From JBBTSB01 sp964355775 (lineage in GTDB: Bacteria; Patescibacteriota; Minisyncoccia; 2-02-FULL-40-12; IGHO2-01-FULL-4-A), in contig CAYHEP010000015.1 of assembly GCA_964355775.1 (NCBI GenBank), positions 1 through 20,634 of the forward strand: a stretch of DNA of 20,634 nucleotides. Reading direction: 5' to 3'. Shown here piece by piece: positions 12,369 through 19,109 of the stretch. The notes beneath the pieces are model-generated. The model was not told where the DNA came from. It made no database searches and was given only the letters and a program-made list of their open reading frames with translations. Both the position numbers and the translations under genes were made by a program. Numbering within the stretch: position 1 is the first letter of the stretch; each line of letters begins with the position of its first letter.

Positions 12369-13976
12369 GAGTGAAAATTGAAGTCTCAAAACTCGATAAT
12401 CAATAATGTTTGCGCCAGTTTCAGGGAGTTCTAACCGAGCTAACTCTGACTCCGCTTCAGGAAGCCCTTCAAAAATAAACTTGAAGGGTTTTCTTAATAT
12501 AAACGAGATTCTTTGCTGTTCCAGTAGCAAGTCCGAGCCGAGGCAAGCGAAGATGGCGCGTTTAGTTTCCATGTCGCCCTTTTCAAACCACGTTCGCGCG
12601 TAGCGAGCGAAATTGAACGTACGCTCGCTCAACTCCAGCCACTCCTCTATGCCCCTGCCTTGAGCCTCCAGGGTGGCTTCTAGGTCAGATTTCTGCTTTA
12701 GGAGAGAACTCTTAAGCGTCTTGTAATCAGTATCAGAAATCAACCCCTGACCTTCATTTTCTGGTGAAGTGAACTTAATCAAAAGGTTATCCAATTGCTT
12801 GGTAACACGAGCGTGTTTTTGCTGGCTTGCTTCCAGGGTGCTTTCTTGTGCCTGGGCTTCGGTCTTCCTAAGTTCATGGAGATATTTTATAGCCCACTTC
12901 TGGAATTCTTCGGAAATATGCAAGCCCGCAAGGACGGTATCAATCTGCTTGGTCAATTCTTCCAGTCTGATACATTTTTCAGGACATTTAGTATCCAGCT
13001 TTTTAGTACAACGGTAATACACGTAGTGGTGAACATTCCCATTCTTTTGATGCTTGGTTTTCTCTTCTGCGGTAATCATCGCCCCACAGTTGCCACAACG
13101 CATAAGCCCCGTAAATGCGAATATATGACCTTTGGATTGCGGCTGACCCTTCCTGCCCAAGTTCCTTTGAACCTGGTTAAACTCATCCTCCGTTATCATC
13201 GGCGTATGCTTACCCTCAAACCACTCCTCTTCCCACTGATACCAGCCGTAATAGAAAGGATTAGTTAAGATACGATACAGTGTACTTAGATACAGGGGTC
13301 GCTGGAGACGCTTCCTGGTCACTGGTTGAGTGAGGTGTAATTCTTCATTTGCAATTTTCAGTATCTGCGGCACGGTATAGTTTCCTGTTATAGCATATCG
13401 CCAGACCTGCTTTACTAAATCGAATCTTGCTGGGTCGTTAAAGATGGTCTCTTCACCGCGGATATTGGTCTTGCTGTTTGAGTATCCTAGGGGAGCATGA
13501 CCTGGGCGATAGCCGCTCGTAGTTGCTTTGGTATCCATTCCACGCTTTACATCCTTACTTAATTTGTCCGAAGAATACTTAGATTGCGACATTACAATCT
13601 GCAACATCATTTTACCTTCGGGTGAATTGTCAAAATGATAGGAACAAAATTTCAAATCCTTGAGTTTTCCTGTATCAAGAAAATATATAAGCTGGGCAGC
13701 ATCCATTGGATTGCGTGAGAGGCGGTCTGGGTGCCAGGCTACAATACCTTGGACTTTTCCAGCTTCTATCATTTCTAGCATTTGTTTAAAGACTGGGCGT
13801 TTGTAGGGCTTGAACGCGCTGACTGATTCAGGTGGCATCTCCACCGTTTGCATATTTGGGAAGCGATGCACTATCTCGTCCTTTTGCGACTGCAAACTCA
13901 AAACCTGCCTCTCGTCATCGGTTGATTTACGACGGTATGCAGCGTATTTAATTTTGCTATCATCAGTTTTTGTCAT
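12357..13976 (-). CDS. Large serine recombinase / integrase
   Basis: Site-specific recombinase of 539 residues. The N-terminal resolvase domain starts KYAAYRRKSTDDERQ with the catalytic Ser at 18, then SLQSQKDEI, and GIVAWHPDRLSRNPMDA with the active-site Arg of the DRLSR motif at about 80-85. The recombinase domain follows at about 160-270 (GHAPLGYSN, LSTLYRILTNPFYYGW). A zinc ribbon is seen at about 290-335 (MRCGNCGAM ... YRCTKKLDTKCPEKC). A long coiled coil covers 360-440, and the C-terminus is short. The domain set is that of phage and element integrases, which join attP and attB without sequence loss. The final codons and the TAA stop come from the antisense of the tRNA-Gly 3' end. The start overlaps the upstream membrane-protein gene by 14 nt. 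Confidence 0.95.
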   Translation of the reverse strand: MTKTDDSKIKYAAYRRKSTDDERQVLSLQSQKDEIVHRFPNMQTVEMPPESVSAFKPYKRPVFKQMLEMIEAGKVQGIVAWHPDRLSRNPMDAAQLIYFLDTGKLKDLKFCSYHFDNSPEGKMMLQIVMSQSKYSSDKLSKDVKRGMDTKATTSGYRPGHAPLGYSNSKTNIRGEETIFNDPARFDLVKQVWRYAITGNYTVPQILKIANEELHLTQPVTRKRLQRPLYLSTLYRILTNPFYYGWYQWEEEWFEGKHTPMITEDEFNQVQRNLGRKGQPQSKGHIFAFTGLMRCGNCGAMITAEEKTKHQKNGNVHHYVYYRCTKKLDTKCPEKCIRLEELTKQIDTVLAGLHISEEFQKWAIKYLHELRKTEAQAQESTLEASQQKHARVTKQLDNLLIKFTSPENEGQGLISDTDYKTLKSSLLKQKSDLEATLEAQGRGIEEWLELSERTFNFARYARTWFEKGDMETKRAIFACLGSDLLLEQQRISFILRKPFKFIFEGLPEAESELARLELPETGANIIDYRVLRLQFSLWSG

Positions 13977-14370
13977 TGTTTTGTGGTGGCTTATCTTTTT
14001 TCGGGGGCGTCCTAAACTTCTTTTCCATCCCTGGATAAAGCGTCGGGATAAATTGTATCTCGGACTCTTCGATTTTCTCTTCCTTCTGCTCCTTGGGTTT
14101 CTCTGTTTGCTTGCTTTGAAATGGACTTCCCAGGAATTGTATCCGCTTGATTTCTGATAGTTGGTTGATTTCCATTCCTTTTTTTGGCGAACGTAAAATT
14201 TCTATTTCTTCTGATTGCTCATCCAATGACTGAAATAAGATTGCGAATGCCAAGAAAACAAAAAATACTGTCCAACCAAGGGACGTGCCCTCGTATGTAA
14301 TCAAGAACATGTACACGATTGAAGATACGGAAATTGCAAGACAAATTTTCCCAAGTGTTTTGTAGGTCAT
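13963..14370 (-). CDS. Small membrane protein with charged C-terminal tail
   Basis: Not recognised. From ATG 14370 (MTYKTLGK) it has 135 residues; a TTG at 14391 would add seven. Two hydrophobic helices at about 5-24 (ICLAISVSSIVYMFLI) and 31-47 (GWTVFFVFLAFAILF) form a hairpin in the membrane. The remaining 85 residues are strongly charged, with Lys/Glu repeats (KQTEKPKEQKEEKIEE) and a Lys/Pro-rich end (RTPPKKDKPPQNNDKN), probably disordered in the cytoplasm. It overlaps the recombinase start by 14 nt and follows the 77-residue membrane protein by 10 nt, so the three form one operon. Such small membrane proteins in mobile elements are sometimes immunity or entry-exclusion proteins; nothing here proves that. 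Confidence 0.65.
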   Translation of the reverse strand: MTYKTLGKICLAISVSSIVYMFLITYEGTSLGWTVFFVFLAFAILFQSLDEQSEEIEILRSPKKGMEINQLSEIKRIQFLGSPFQSKQTEKPKEQKEEKIEESEIQFIPTLYPGMEKKFRTPPKKDKPPQNNDKN

Positions 14371-14380
14371 TATCAATAGA

Positions 14381-14614
14381 TTAGCGTTCAAGAAGATTTA
14401 CAGTTTCTTCGGTGTATATTTCAATGTATTTAGTGTCATCCTTAATCTGACTAAGGGAAGAACTCATTTCGCTGGTGTTGTCCCCAATATAGTTCAGACC
14501 CCTTTGTATTTTACTAAACCTCGTCTCAAGGCGAACAGCAAAAATCAACATCGCGGCAACTAAAATAATTAAGAGAACATTAGTGGTACGTTGAGACGAA
14601 AATATATTATCCAT
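14381..14614 (-). CDS. Single-pass small membrane protein
   Basis: Not recognised. The protein has 77 residues from ATG 14614. One membrane helix at about 11-28 (TNVLLIILVAAMLIFAV) is followed by a heptad-like helix (RLETRFSKIQRGLNYI) and a Ser/Asp-rich amphipathic stretch (SSSLSQIKDDTKYIEIYTEE), which together suggest a short coiled coil outside the membrane. It is the first gene of the membrane-membrane-recombinase operon. The leader runs back toward the palindrome region at 14689-14991. No clear ribosome-binding site. Confidence 0.6.
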   Translation of the reverse strand: MDNIFSSQRTTNVLLIILVAAMLIFAVRLETRFSKIQRGLNYIGDNTSEMSSSLSQIKDDTKYIEIYTEETVNLLER

Positions 14615-14990
14615 ACTGTTTAATTGTTATAGTTTTATTTTTACTTCCCTCTTGTCTGACCAAAACGAAAAGGGAGTTAACCACACTGACTTGCTGCCCA
14701 CATTTCAGAGCACCGTGAGGTGTCCTTAGTGGAAGTCAGGGGTTAACCCCCTTTCTGGTCACTAAGGACAATAAGACCTCACGTATAGGGCTGAAATGCA
14801 GGCAGCACAACAAGTATACCACTATGACAAACCATGACAAGAGGTCGTTTATCCACTTTCTGACTGATAAGCACATCTTTGCTCATAAGACCGTATCTCA
14901 TAGTAAACAGTCACTTAAAAGGAAATCTATTATATAGCTAACAGGTACTATATAGTTCTGTTAATCTATATTGTTAACTATATTAGTTAA
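14615..14990. other. Non-coding region of the element with nested palindromes
   Basis: No gene seen in 376 nt. It contains the long palindrome (14689-14815) and an AT-rich palindrome cluster (14934-14991), annotated separately. In addition TGACC and AAAGGG at 14656-14675 with GTTAACC at 14676-14682 can pair with GGTTAAC, CCCTTT and GGTCA at 14741-14761, giving an alternative fold. Possible roles are origin, operator region or structured RNA. Confidence 0.5.
14689..14815. repeat. Long imperfect palindrome (about 127 nt)
   Basis: Paired blocks from outside in: ACTTG with CAAGT; GCTGCC-n2-CATTTCAG (14693-14708) with CTGAAATG-n2-GGCAGC (14791-14806); CGTGAGGT (14714-14721) with ACCTCACG (14776-14783); GTCCTTAGTG (14722-14731) with CACTAAGGAC (14760-14769); centre GGGGTTAACCCC (14739-14750). 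The bulges are small, so as RNA it would be one long stem, and as DNA a cruciform. Confidence 0.8.
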
Positions 14991-14991
14991 C
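14934..14991. repeat. AT-rich palindrome cluster
   Basis: GTTAACTA-TAT-TAGTTAAC (14973-14991) is a perfect 8+3+8 inverted repeat. TAACAG (14939-14944) pairs with CTGTTA (14958-14963) around CTATATAG, itself a palindrome (14948-14955). CTATATTGTTAA and CTATATTAGTTAA occur in tandem. The layout suits an operator set or iterons; the last base is the stop-codon edge of the SpoVG-like gene. Confidence 0.65.
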
Positions 14992-15338
14992 TAAAGTGAT
15001 TTTGGATTAAAGTATTCAGCTGACTCTTCCTGGGAAAGCCCATACGCTTTCGTGTAGCGGTTCTTCAGTGCTTCTTGGTAGGCATCCAGTATTTTACCTT
15101 CCACCAGCTTCCAGACGGCTTTATCAGGAAAGAAAGCTGTGGGATGCCACTTACCACCACCCATGTACGATGGCGGAGTTACCCAGAGCTTCTCGCCTCT
15201 GTCATTTTCGTGTTCAGAATCTCGAATACGAAAACCCCTAATCACTAATTCTCCTCCGAAATCTAAAGCGCAAATCGCTTTCATTGCGCCTTCAGTAAGT
15301 TTGACTTTAACGATGGCATTTTGAAAATTGATAGTCAT
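14991..15338 (-). CDS. SpoVG-like protein
   Basis: Protein of 115 residues resembling SpoVG over its length. MKAICALDFGGELVIRGFRI parallels the SpoVG segment with MKAI, a beta strand, and E-V-V-x-D-I-R-V. LWVTPPSYMGGGKWHPTAFF parallels LFVAMPS-K...G-x-x-x-D-I-AHP. Then VEGKILDAYQEALK parallels the C-terminal helix that ends in ILxAY. SpoVG is a small nucleic-acid-binding regulator, first known from Bacillus sporulation; in mobile elements relatives are found whose role is not clear. It has an insertion (SEHENDRGEK) in the loop between the two strand units and a longer C-terminal tail. It lies 14 nt after the 60-residue protein gene, same strand, so probably one operon. Assignment is by motif order only. 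Confidence 0.6.
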   Translation of the reverse strand: MTINFQNAIVKVKLTEGAMKAICALDFGGELVIRGFRIRDSEHENDRGEKLWVTPPSYMGGGKWHPTAFFPDKAVWKLVEGKILDAYQEALKNRYTKAYGLSQEESAEYFNPKSL

Positions 15339-15352
15339 AGTAAGCTGTTAGT

Positions 15353-15535
15353 TTATTCGCGTGTGTTATTTTTCCTTAATTCATCAGCCCAAACTTTCTT
15401 AATCGGTTTGTAGACGGCGTCAAGAAGCGTAAGCAAGCTGATTGCTTGCTCCACAGCGAACTCATCGGAAATTTTTTCTCCGTACTTTTCTTTCCATATC
15501 CGCTTGAATTCGTGTAGTGCCTTTTCGCTCAACAT
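15353..15535 (-). CDS. Small conserved-type hypothetical protein (60 residues)
   Basis: The sequence MLSEKALHEFKRIWKEKYG, then EKISDEFAVEQAISLLTLLD, resembles a short helical protein often seen in CPR genomes and elements (MLS-x-A-x-x-E-F-K...YG-x-x-x-S-D-E-x-A); I recall the pattern but no function. All-helical, charged, no Cys. The ATG at 15535 follows directly on the inverted-repeat structure at 15538-15623, with no Shine-Dalgarno site, so the structure may control its translation. The SpoVG-like gene follows 14 nt downstream. Confidence 0.6.
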   Translation of the reverse strand: MLSEKALHEFKRIWKEKYGEKISDEFAVEQAISLLTLLDAVYKPIKKVWADELRKNNTRE

Positions 15536-15537
15536 AA

Positions 15538-15623
15538 AAGCCCGCTATTGGCTTGGCAGGTTTCCATTCACAGTGGCGACCCGCAAAGCCAATAAGGGGC
15601 TTCAGCGCATTGTGTGAATGGAA
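15538..15623. repeat. Interleaved inverted repeats (pseudoknot-like)
   Basis: Arm A (15538-15554) pairs with A' (15586-15602) at 15 of 17 positions: AAGCCCGCTATTGGCTT against AAGCCAATAAGGGGCTT. Arm B TTCCATTCACA (15562-15572) pairs perfectly with B' TGTGAATGGAA (15613-15623). The order is A-B-A'-B', so both stems together form a pseudoknot, or they are alternatives. Just beyond, ACGGG and CCCGT (about 15634-15657) form another small hairpin. Confidence 0.75.
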
Positions 15624-15649
15624 TTATGCCTTTAACGGGCTAATAAAAA

Positions 15650-15874
15650 CTACCCGTACAAGCGAATACAGCTCCTAGATAGTTTTGCGAATTCCTCCGC
15701 TCTATCAGGGAAACTGGATACGATTGTATGGGTAGTTACGAGTGCTTGTAGTCGCCGTTTTATCTCGACGCTATGTAACTTAATTTTGATTATACCAGTC
15801 GCCCATTTTTTCTCAAGGGTTCTTTTTTTGCCAATGTTATCTAGGGTTATTGTCTGCGTAAAAGTTATCCACAA
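15650..15874 (-). CDS. Small hypothetical protein (74 residues) with strong RBS and TTG start
   Basis: Not recognised. The start is TTG 15874-15872; AGGAGG (15888-15883) lies 8 nt before it, the best ribosome-binding site in the element, which decides the start in the absence of a nearby ATG. The protein begins MWITFTQTITLDNIGKKRTL and reads as two beta strands, a basic helix-strand unit (KWATGIIKIKLHSVEIKRRL) and a C-terminal helix (PDRAEEFAKLSRSCIRLYG). It is basic and probably soluble. It is divergent from the HTH-KAP operon, with which it shares a 62-nt promoter gap, and upstream of the 60-residue gene and SpoVG-like gene on the same strand. Confidence 0.55.
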   Translation of the reverse strand: MWITFTQTITLDNIGKKRTLEKKWATGIIKIKLHSVEIKRRLQALVTTHTIVSSFPDRAEEFAKLSRSCIRLYG

Positions 15875-15898
15875 ATATGGTTCCTCCTATGACAAAAA

Positions 15899-15927
15899 TT
15901 GACCTGTCCTCGTAATTTCGATAAAAT
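15899..15927 (+). promoter_or_regulatory. Promoter of the HTH-unknown-KAP operon
   Basis: TTGACC (15899-15904), a 17-nt spacer and TAAAAT (15922-15927) form a near-consensus sigma-70 promoter. The predicted start near 15934 is about 3 nt before the ATG at 15937, so the mRNA would be leaderless or nearly so. Confidence 0.65.
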
Positions 15928-15936
15928 TAAGCGCCT

Positions 15937-16119
15937 ATGAAAATCTATACTATCAGAGAAATTGCAAAAATCCTTAGATGTACGGAACGTCAAATTTTTC
16001 GTTATTTAGCCAGTGGTAAATTACATGGTTCAAAACTCGGCAAATGGCGATTCACCGAGCAAGACGTGAAAGACTTTCTAAATCGCGGCAGAGAGAAGAC
16101 CGTCAAAGCCAACAAATAA
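15937..16119 (+). CDS. Excisionase/MerR-type helix-turn-helix protein
   Basis: Sixty residues that are almost wholly one winged-helix DNA-binding unit: KIYTIREIAKILRCTERQIF followed by RYLASGKLHGSKLGKWRFTE and DVKDFLNRG. This is the helix-turn-helix_17 / excisionase pattern (helix, turn, recognition helix, then a G-x-K-L-G-x-W-R-F wing). Proteins like this act as recombination directionality factors (excisionases) or as small repressors. The gene is not beside the recombinase but heads the operon with the unknown protein and the KAP ATPase, so a repressor of this operon is equally likely. The next gene begins 4 nt after the stop. Starts at ATG 15937 directly after the promoter. Confidence 0.85.
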   Translation: MKIYTIREIAKILRCTERQIFRYLASGKLHGSKLGKWRFTEQDVKDFLNRGREKTVKANK

Positions 16120-16123
16120 TCTG

Positions 16124-17032
16124 ATGACTACAATTTACGATAAGATTGATGCTGCACTCAAGGAGATTCGCCGCATACAAGACTTGATACGGCAAGGACT
16201 TGGTAAGCCTACTGAAAAAGCAGAAGCATTCCGACTTGCCAAAGAAGTGACCAGTCTTTTTACAAACGACATTCTCAAAAGAAAAGCAGAGAAACTAAGC
16301 CGCGTGACTGTATGGTCTAAAGAATCCAGGGACGGTTTTGTTGCCGCGGACGAAGCAGACCAGCTGAATGATTGGATAGCCCTCCTTGAAGAGTATAAAG
16401 AAGGAAGAAAAATAAAAGCAAATCTTTCCAGCGAGAAAGTACATATTCAATCCGTGGTTGATGGCGAAGACCAACATATCTTCATCACTGAAAAAGGTTC
16501 TGATGAGCACGCACACCTCATATTGGATGGCGGAACGGGTGAAGTACGGATTGACCCAAAAGATAAGTCTCCACATGGTCTAATAAAAGGCGTGCAGGCA
16601 AGGCTAGAATTGAAAACAGGTGAAACCGTCCAGATAACATCAACCGATTTGAAGTTTGTTGAGCCAGAAGCACCTCAAGCTGATGTAAAAGCCTATACAG
16701 CGACCAAGGATGGCTACGACGTATTGGAAATTTACAATAATGGCGATGAGGATTTGGAAGATTTTCGTGTACAGATAAATTGGATAATGCCACTTCCTGA
16801 CGGAAAACAGGAGAGGGTCTTATCGCAATTCAATGACGTTACAGATTATCTGGTTATGGCGCATCCGAGATCGCTTAATATGCTGAAGGCTGGGACGAGA
16901 GTTTATGCTATAAACATACCGAATACGAGCGTTGATAAGAAAATAAAGATTACGATTTCCTGTAAGGGTATGCGGAGCGGTAAGTCAGTTCAGAAAGTCT
17001 TTGAGCTTGAAACACAAAATCAATACTCCTAA
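16124..17032 (+). CDS. Unknown protein, partner of the KAP ATPase
   Basis: Not recognised. The protein has 302 residues, soluble, in three parts. Residues 1-110 are helical (IYDKIDAALKEIRRIQDLIR ... EADQLNDWIALLEEYKEGRK). Residues 115-185 are beta-rich with a short repeated Gly/Asp pattern (VHIQSVVDGEDQHIF, HAHLILDGGTGEVRID). Residues 190-300 look like an Ig-like or beta-sandwich domain (YDVLEIYNNGDEDLEDFRVQ, then VYAINIPNTSVDKKIKITIS). There is no signal peptide, nuclease motif or membrane helix, so it is likely a sensor or adaptor rather than an enzyme. The gene lies 4 nt after the HTH gene and 4 nt before the ATG of the KAP gene, which argues for a joint function. Confidence 0.7.
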   Translation: MTTIYDKIDAALKEIRRIQDLIRQGLGKPTEKAEAFRLAKEVTSLFTNDILKRKAEKLSRVTVWSKESRDGFVAADEADQLNDWIALLEEYKEGRKIKANLSSEKVHIQSVVDGEDQHIFITEKGSDEHAHLILDGGTGEVRIDPKDKSPHGLIKGVQARLELKTGETVQITSTDLKFVEPEAPQADVKAYTATKDGYDVLEIYNNGDEDLEDFRVQINWIMPLPDGKQERVLSQFNDVTDYLVMAHPRSLNMLKAGTRVYAINIPNTSVDKKIKITISCKGMRSGKSVQKVFELETQNQYS

Positions 17033-17036
17033 AAAT

Positions 17037-19109
17037 ATGATTCTGCCCGATTATCCAATAGAACATAAAGACCAAGACCAGCTCAAACGCTTTCCGCTTG
17101 CTGCCAAAGTGGCAACGATGATTTCAGCTTTCACGGGCAAGGAAAGCTTCGTAATTGGAGTTGAGGGGAAATGGGGTTCTGGAAAAACGTCTTTTATTAA
17201 CCTTACACTTGGACAACTTGATAAGAATGACATAGTTTATTTCACATTCAACCCTTGGAATTTTTCGGACGAAGCATCTCTTTTGCGCGACTTCTTTATA
17301 AAGTTTTCGGAAGCCGTGGAAAAGATTACGGGAAAGAAAACTGGTAAACGAATGAAAGAGTACGCTGGCAAACTTTCAGAAATTGATTTAGGTGTATCAT
17401 ATGAAGGTTTTTCATTTAATCCTCTTAAGTTATTAAAGTTTTGGAGTCCCGACACTTCGGTTGAAGCAATACGAAAAGAACTAGATGGAGCACTGGCGGG
17501 GATAGCTAAAAAGATTGTCGTCGTAGTTGATGACATTGACCGTCTCGACAAAAAAGAAACGAAGCTTATCCTTAAGCTTGTAAAACTTACCGCTGATTTT
17601 CCGAAGACTATTTTTATACTTGCCTATGACCGTGCACGTGTTGAAGATAGGATTACCGAAAGAGAAAATGGACTCGAAGGCGGCGAGTATCTAAAGAAAA
17701 TAATCCAAGTCTCTTTCTCGCTTCCTCTTCCAGACCAGCAAGAACTTCAAAACCTTCTTTTCAAAGACCTGGATGCTTCTATCGAAGCTGTCTATGGCAA
17801 GACAGACCTTACAGGCAAGGAAGAGACGCGTTGGGGAGAGCTGTTCAGAAGCGGTTTTGGCGAACTATTTAGTACCATTAGAGATATAAAGCGCTACGTT
17901 AGCTCTCTACGCCTAGACTGGTCAATCATGGGTAAGAGCGATGTAAATAAGGTAGACTTTCTTGGCATTGAGGTGATTCGCGTATTTGCTCCAAGATTTT
18001 ACGATGCCATACCCTCTAATAAAGAATTGTTCATCGAGGACGCAATGTCATCTCTCGCTGGAAGGTATCGTAATGAAAATGAGGTTTTCGCAGCAAGGAA
18101 GACGCAGTATGAGGAACTACTGAAAAATTTGATTCCAGAAGAAGCAGTACGTAGAAGTATTGATGGTATCTGCAAGGAACTTTTCCCGCAGCTTGAAGCA
18201 CATTCGACACGTTCGCCAGAGGAGTGGGAGAGAGACTTGCGCATATGCTCACCAGAACGATTCAACTTCTATTTCCAATTAGGTATACCATTTGGAGAAC
18301 TTTCAGAGAGCCAAATCAATGAAGTTGTTGAAAGTTTAACCACCCCCGAAACATTCAAAGAACTGATTCTTAAGTTCAAAGAAGAAAAACGTTTAAGGAA
18401 AGTCTTGACCAAGTTGCTACGTCGTCGAGACAATCTAGATGAGCCAAAAATAAAGACCGCGTTGTCGGTTCTGTGGGAATTGGAGAAACAAATTAATGAC
18501 GAACGAGAAGCTGTGTTCGACCTCGACGATATTAATACACAGGTTCTCCGCTTCGGCTATCAAACACTAAAGCAGCTTCCGCCTACTAACAGGAAGCCCT
18601 TACTCGCAGACTTAGTTAGTGAGTGTCCAAACATCTATTACCCAGTTCATCTCATTGCGGTCTTACGACAAGGTCTTGAAAAAGAAATACAGAGAGGCGA
18701 GGGAGCCACCTTGACTGATGGCGAGCTAAAAGAGATTGAACAAATACTTGTTGGGAAAATAAAAACTGCCGCTGCAAACCATACCCTCAAAGACGAAAAA
18801 GGTCTTATCCTTATTCTGTATCGTTGGCGCGAGTGGGAATCTTTTGATGTGGTTTCTACCTACATACGAGGTCTCATTTCAACACGGAAAGGATTACTTA
18901 CGTTTTTGAAATCCTTTGTATCCAAAGTCCTTTCTTCGGCGGGAAACTATAATAGTCTGAACCGAAAATCTATTGAGGAACTTTATCCTATTTTGGAAAT
19001 TGAAACACTGGTCAATGCTATTACCCAAGACGAGCTTGCGCGGATGACTCCACAGGAAAAAGAAGCAATAGACCTCTTTAAGAATCCTGACCCGCGCAGA
19101 GACTGGTAA
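17037..19109 (+). CDS. KAP-family P-loop ATPase
   Basis: Large KAP-type P-loop NTPase of 690 residues. The start is ATG 17037, 4 nt after the previous stop; a TTG at 17001 would overlap the previous gene. Walker A is GKWGSGKTS (44-52). The KAP sequence YFTFNPWNFSDEASLLRDFF follows at about 68-87. Walker B is VVVVDDIDRLD (161-171), followed by LKLVKLTADFPKTIFILAYD with the sensor region. The family includes animal Kidins220/ARMS and the phage-exclusion protein PifA of plasmid F. Usual KAP proteins carry two membrane helices inside the P-loop domain; none is evident here, so this one is probably soluble. The C-terminal 380 residues are helical and unassigned (repeated amphipathic helices from about 330 on). 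Context: element-borne, with HTH and an unknown partner, which fits an anti-phage system but is not proof. Confidence 0.9.
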   Translation: MILPDYPIEHKDQDQLKRFPLAAKVATMISAFTGKESFVIGVEGKWGSGKTSFINLTLGQLDKNDIVYFTFNPWNFSDEASLLRDFFIKFSEAVEKITGKKTGKRMKEYAGKLSEIDLGVSYEGFSFNPLKLLKFWSPDTSVEAIRKELDGALAGIAKKIVVVVDDIDRLDKKETKLILKLVKLTADFPKTIFILAYDRARVEDRITERENGLEGGEYLKKIIQVSFSLPLPDQQELQNLLFKDLDASIEAVYGKTDLTGKEETRWGELFRSGFGELFSTIRDIKRYVSSLRLDWSIMGKSDVNKVDFLGIEVIRVFAPRFYDAIPSNKELFIEDAMSSLAGRYRNENEVFAARKTQYEELLKNLIPEEAVRRSIDGICKELFPQLEAHSTRSPEEWERDLRICSPERFNFYFQLGIPFGELSESQINEVVESLTTPETFKELILKFKEEKRLRKVLTKLLRRRDNLDEPKIKTALSVLWELEKQINDEREAVFDLDDINTQVLRFGYQTLKQLPPTNRKPLLADLVSECPNIYYPVHLIAVLRQGLEKEIQRGEGATLTDGELKEIEQILVGKIKTAAANHTLKDEKGLILILYRWREWESFDVVSTYIRGLISTRKGLLTFLKSFVSKVLSSAGNYNSLNRKSIEELYPILEIETLVNAITQDELARMTPQEKEAIDLFKNPDPRRDW

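Noticed and set aside
14689..14815. Retron msr-msd for the RT gene
   Set aside because: The only reverse transcriptase lies more than 6 kb away, belongs to a DGR with its own TR and has a DGR-type SQ motif; no RT is next to the palindrome.
15866..15874. TTATCCACA as a DnaA box marking an origin (also at 11539-11547)
   Set aside because: Single copies only, one inside a coding start and one in a tRNA spacer; no cluster, so no support for an origin.
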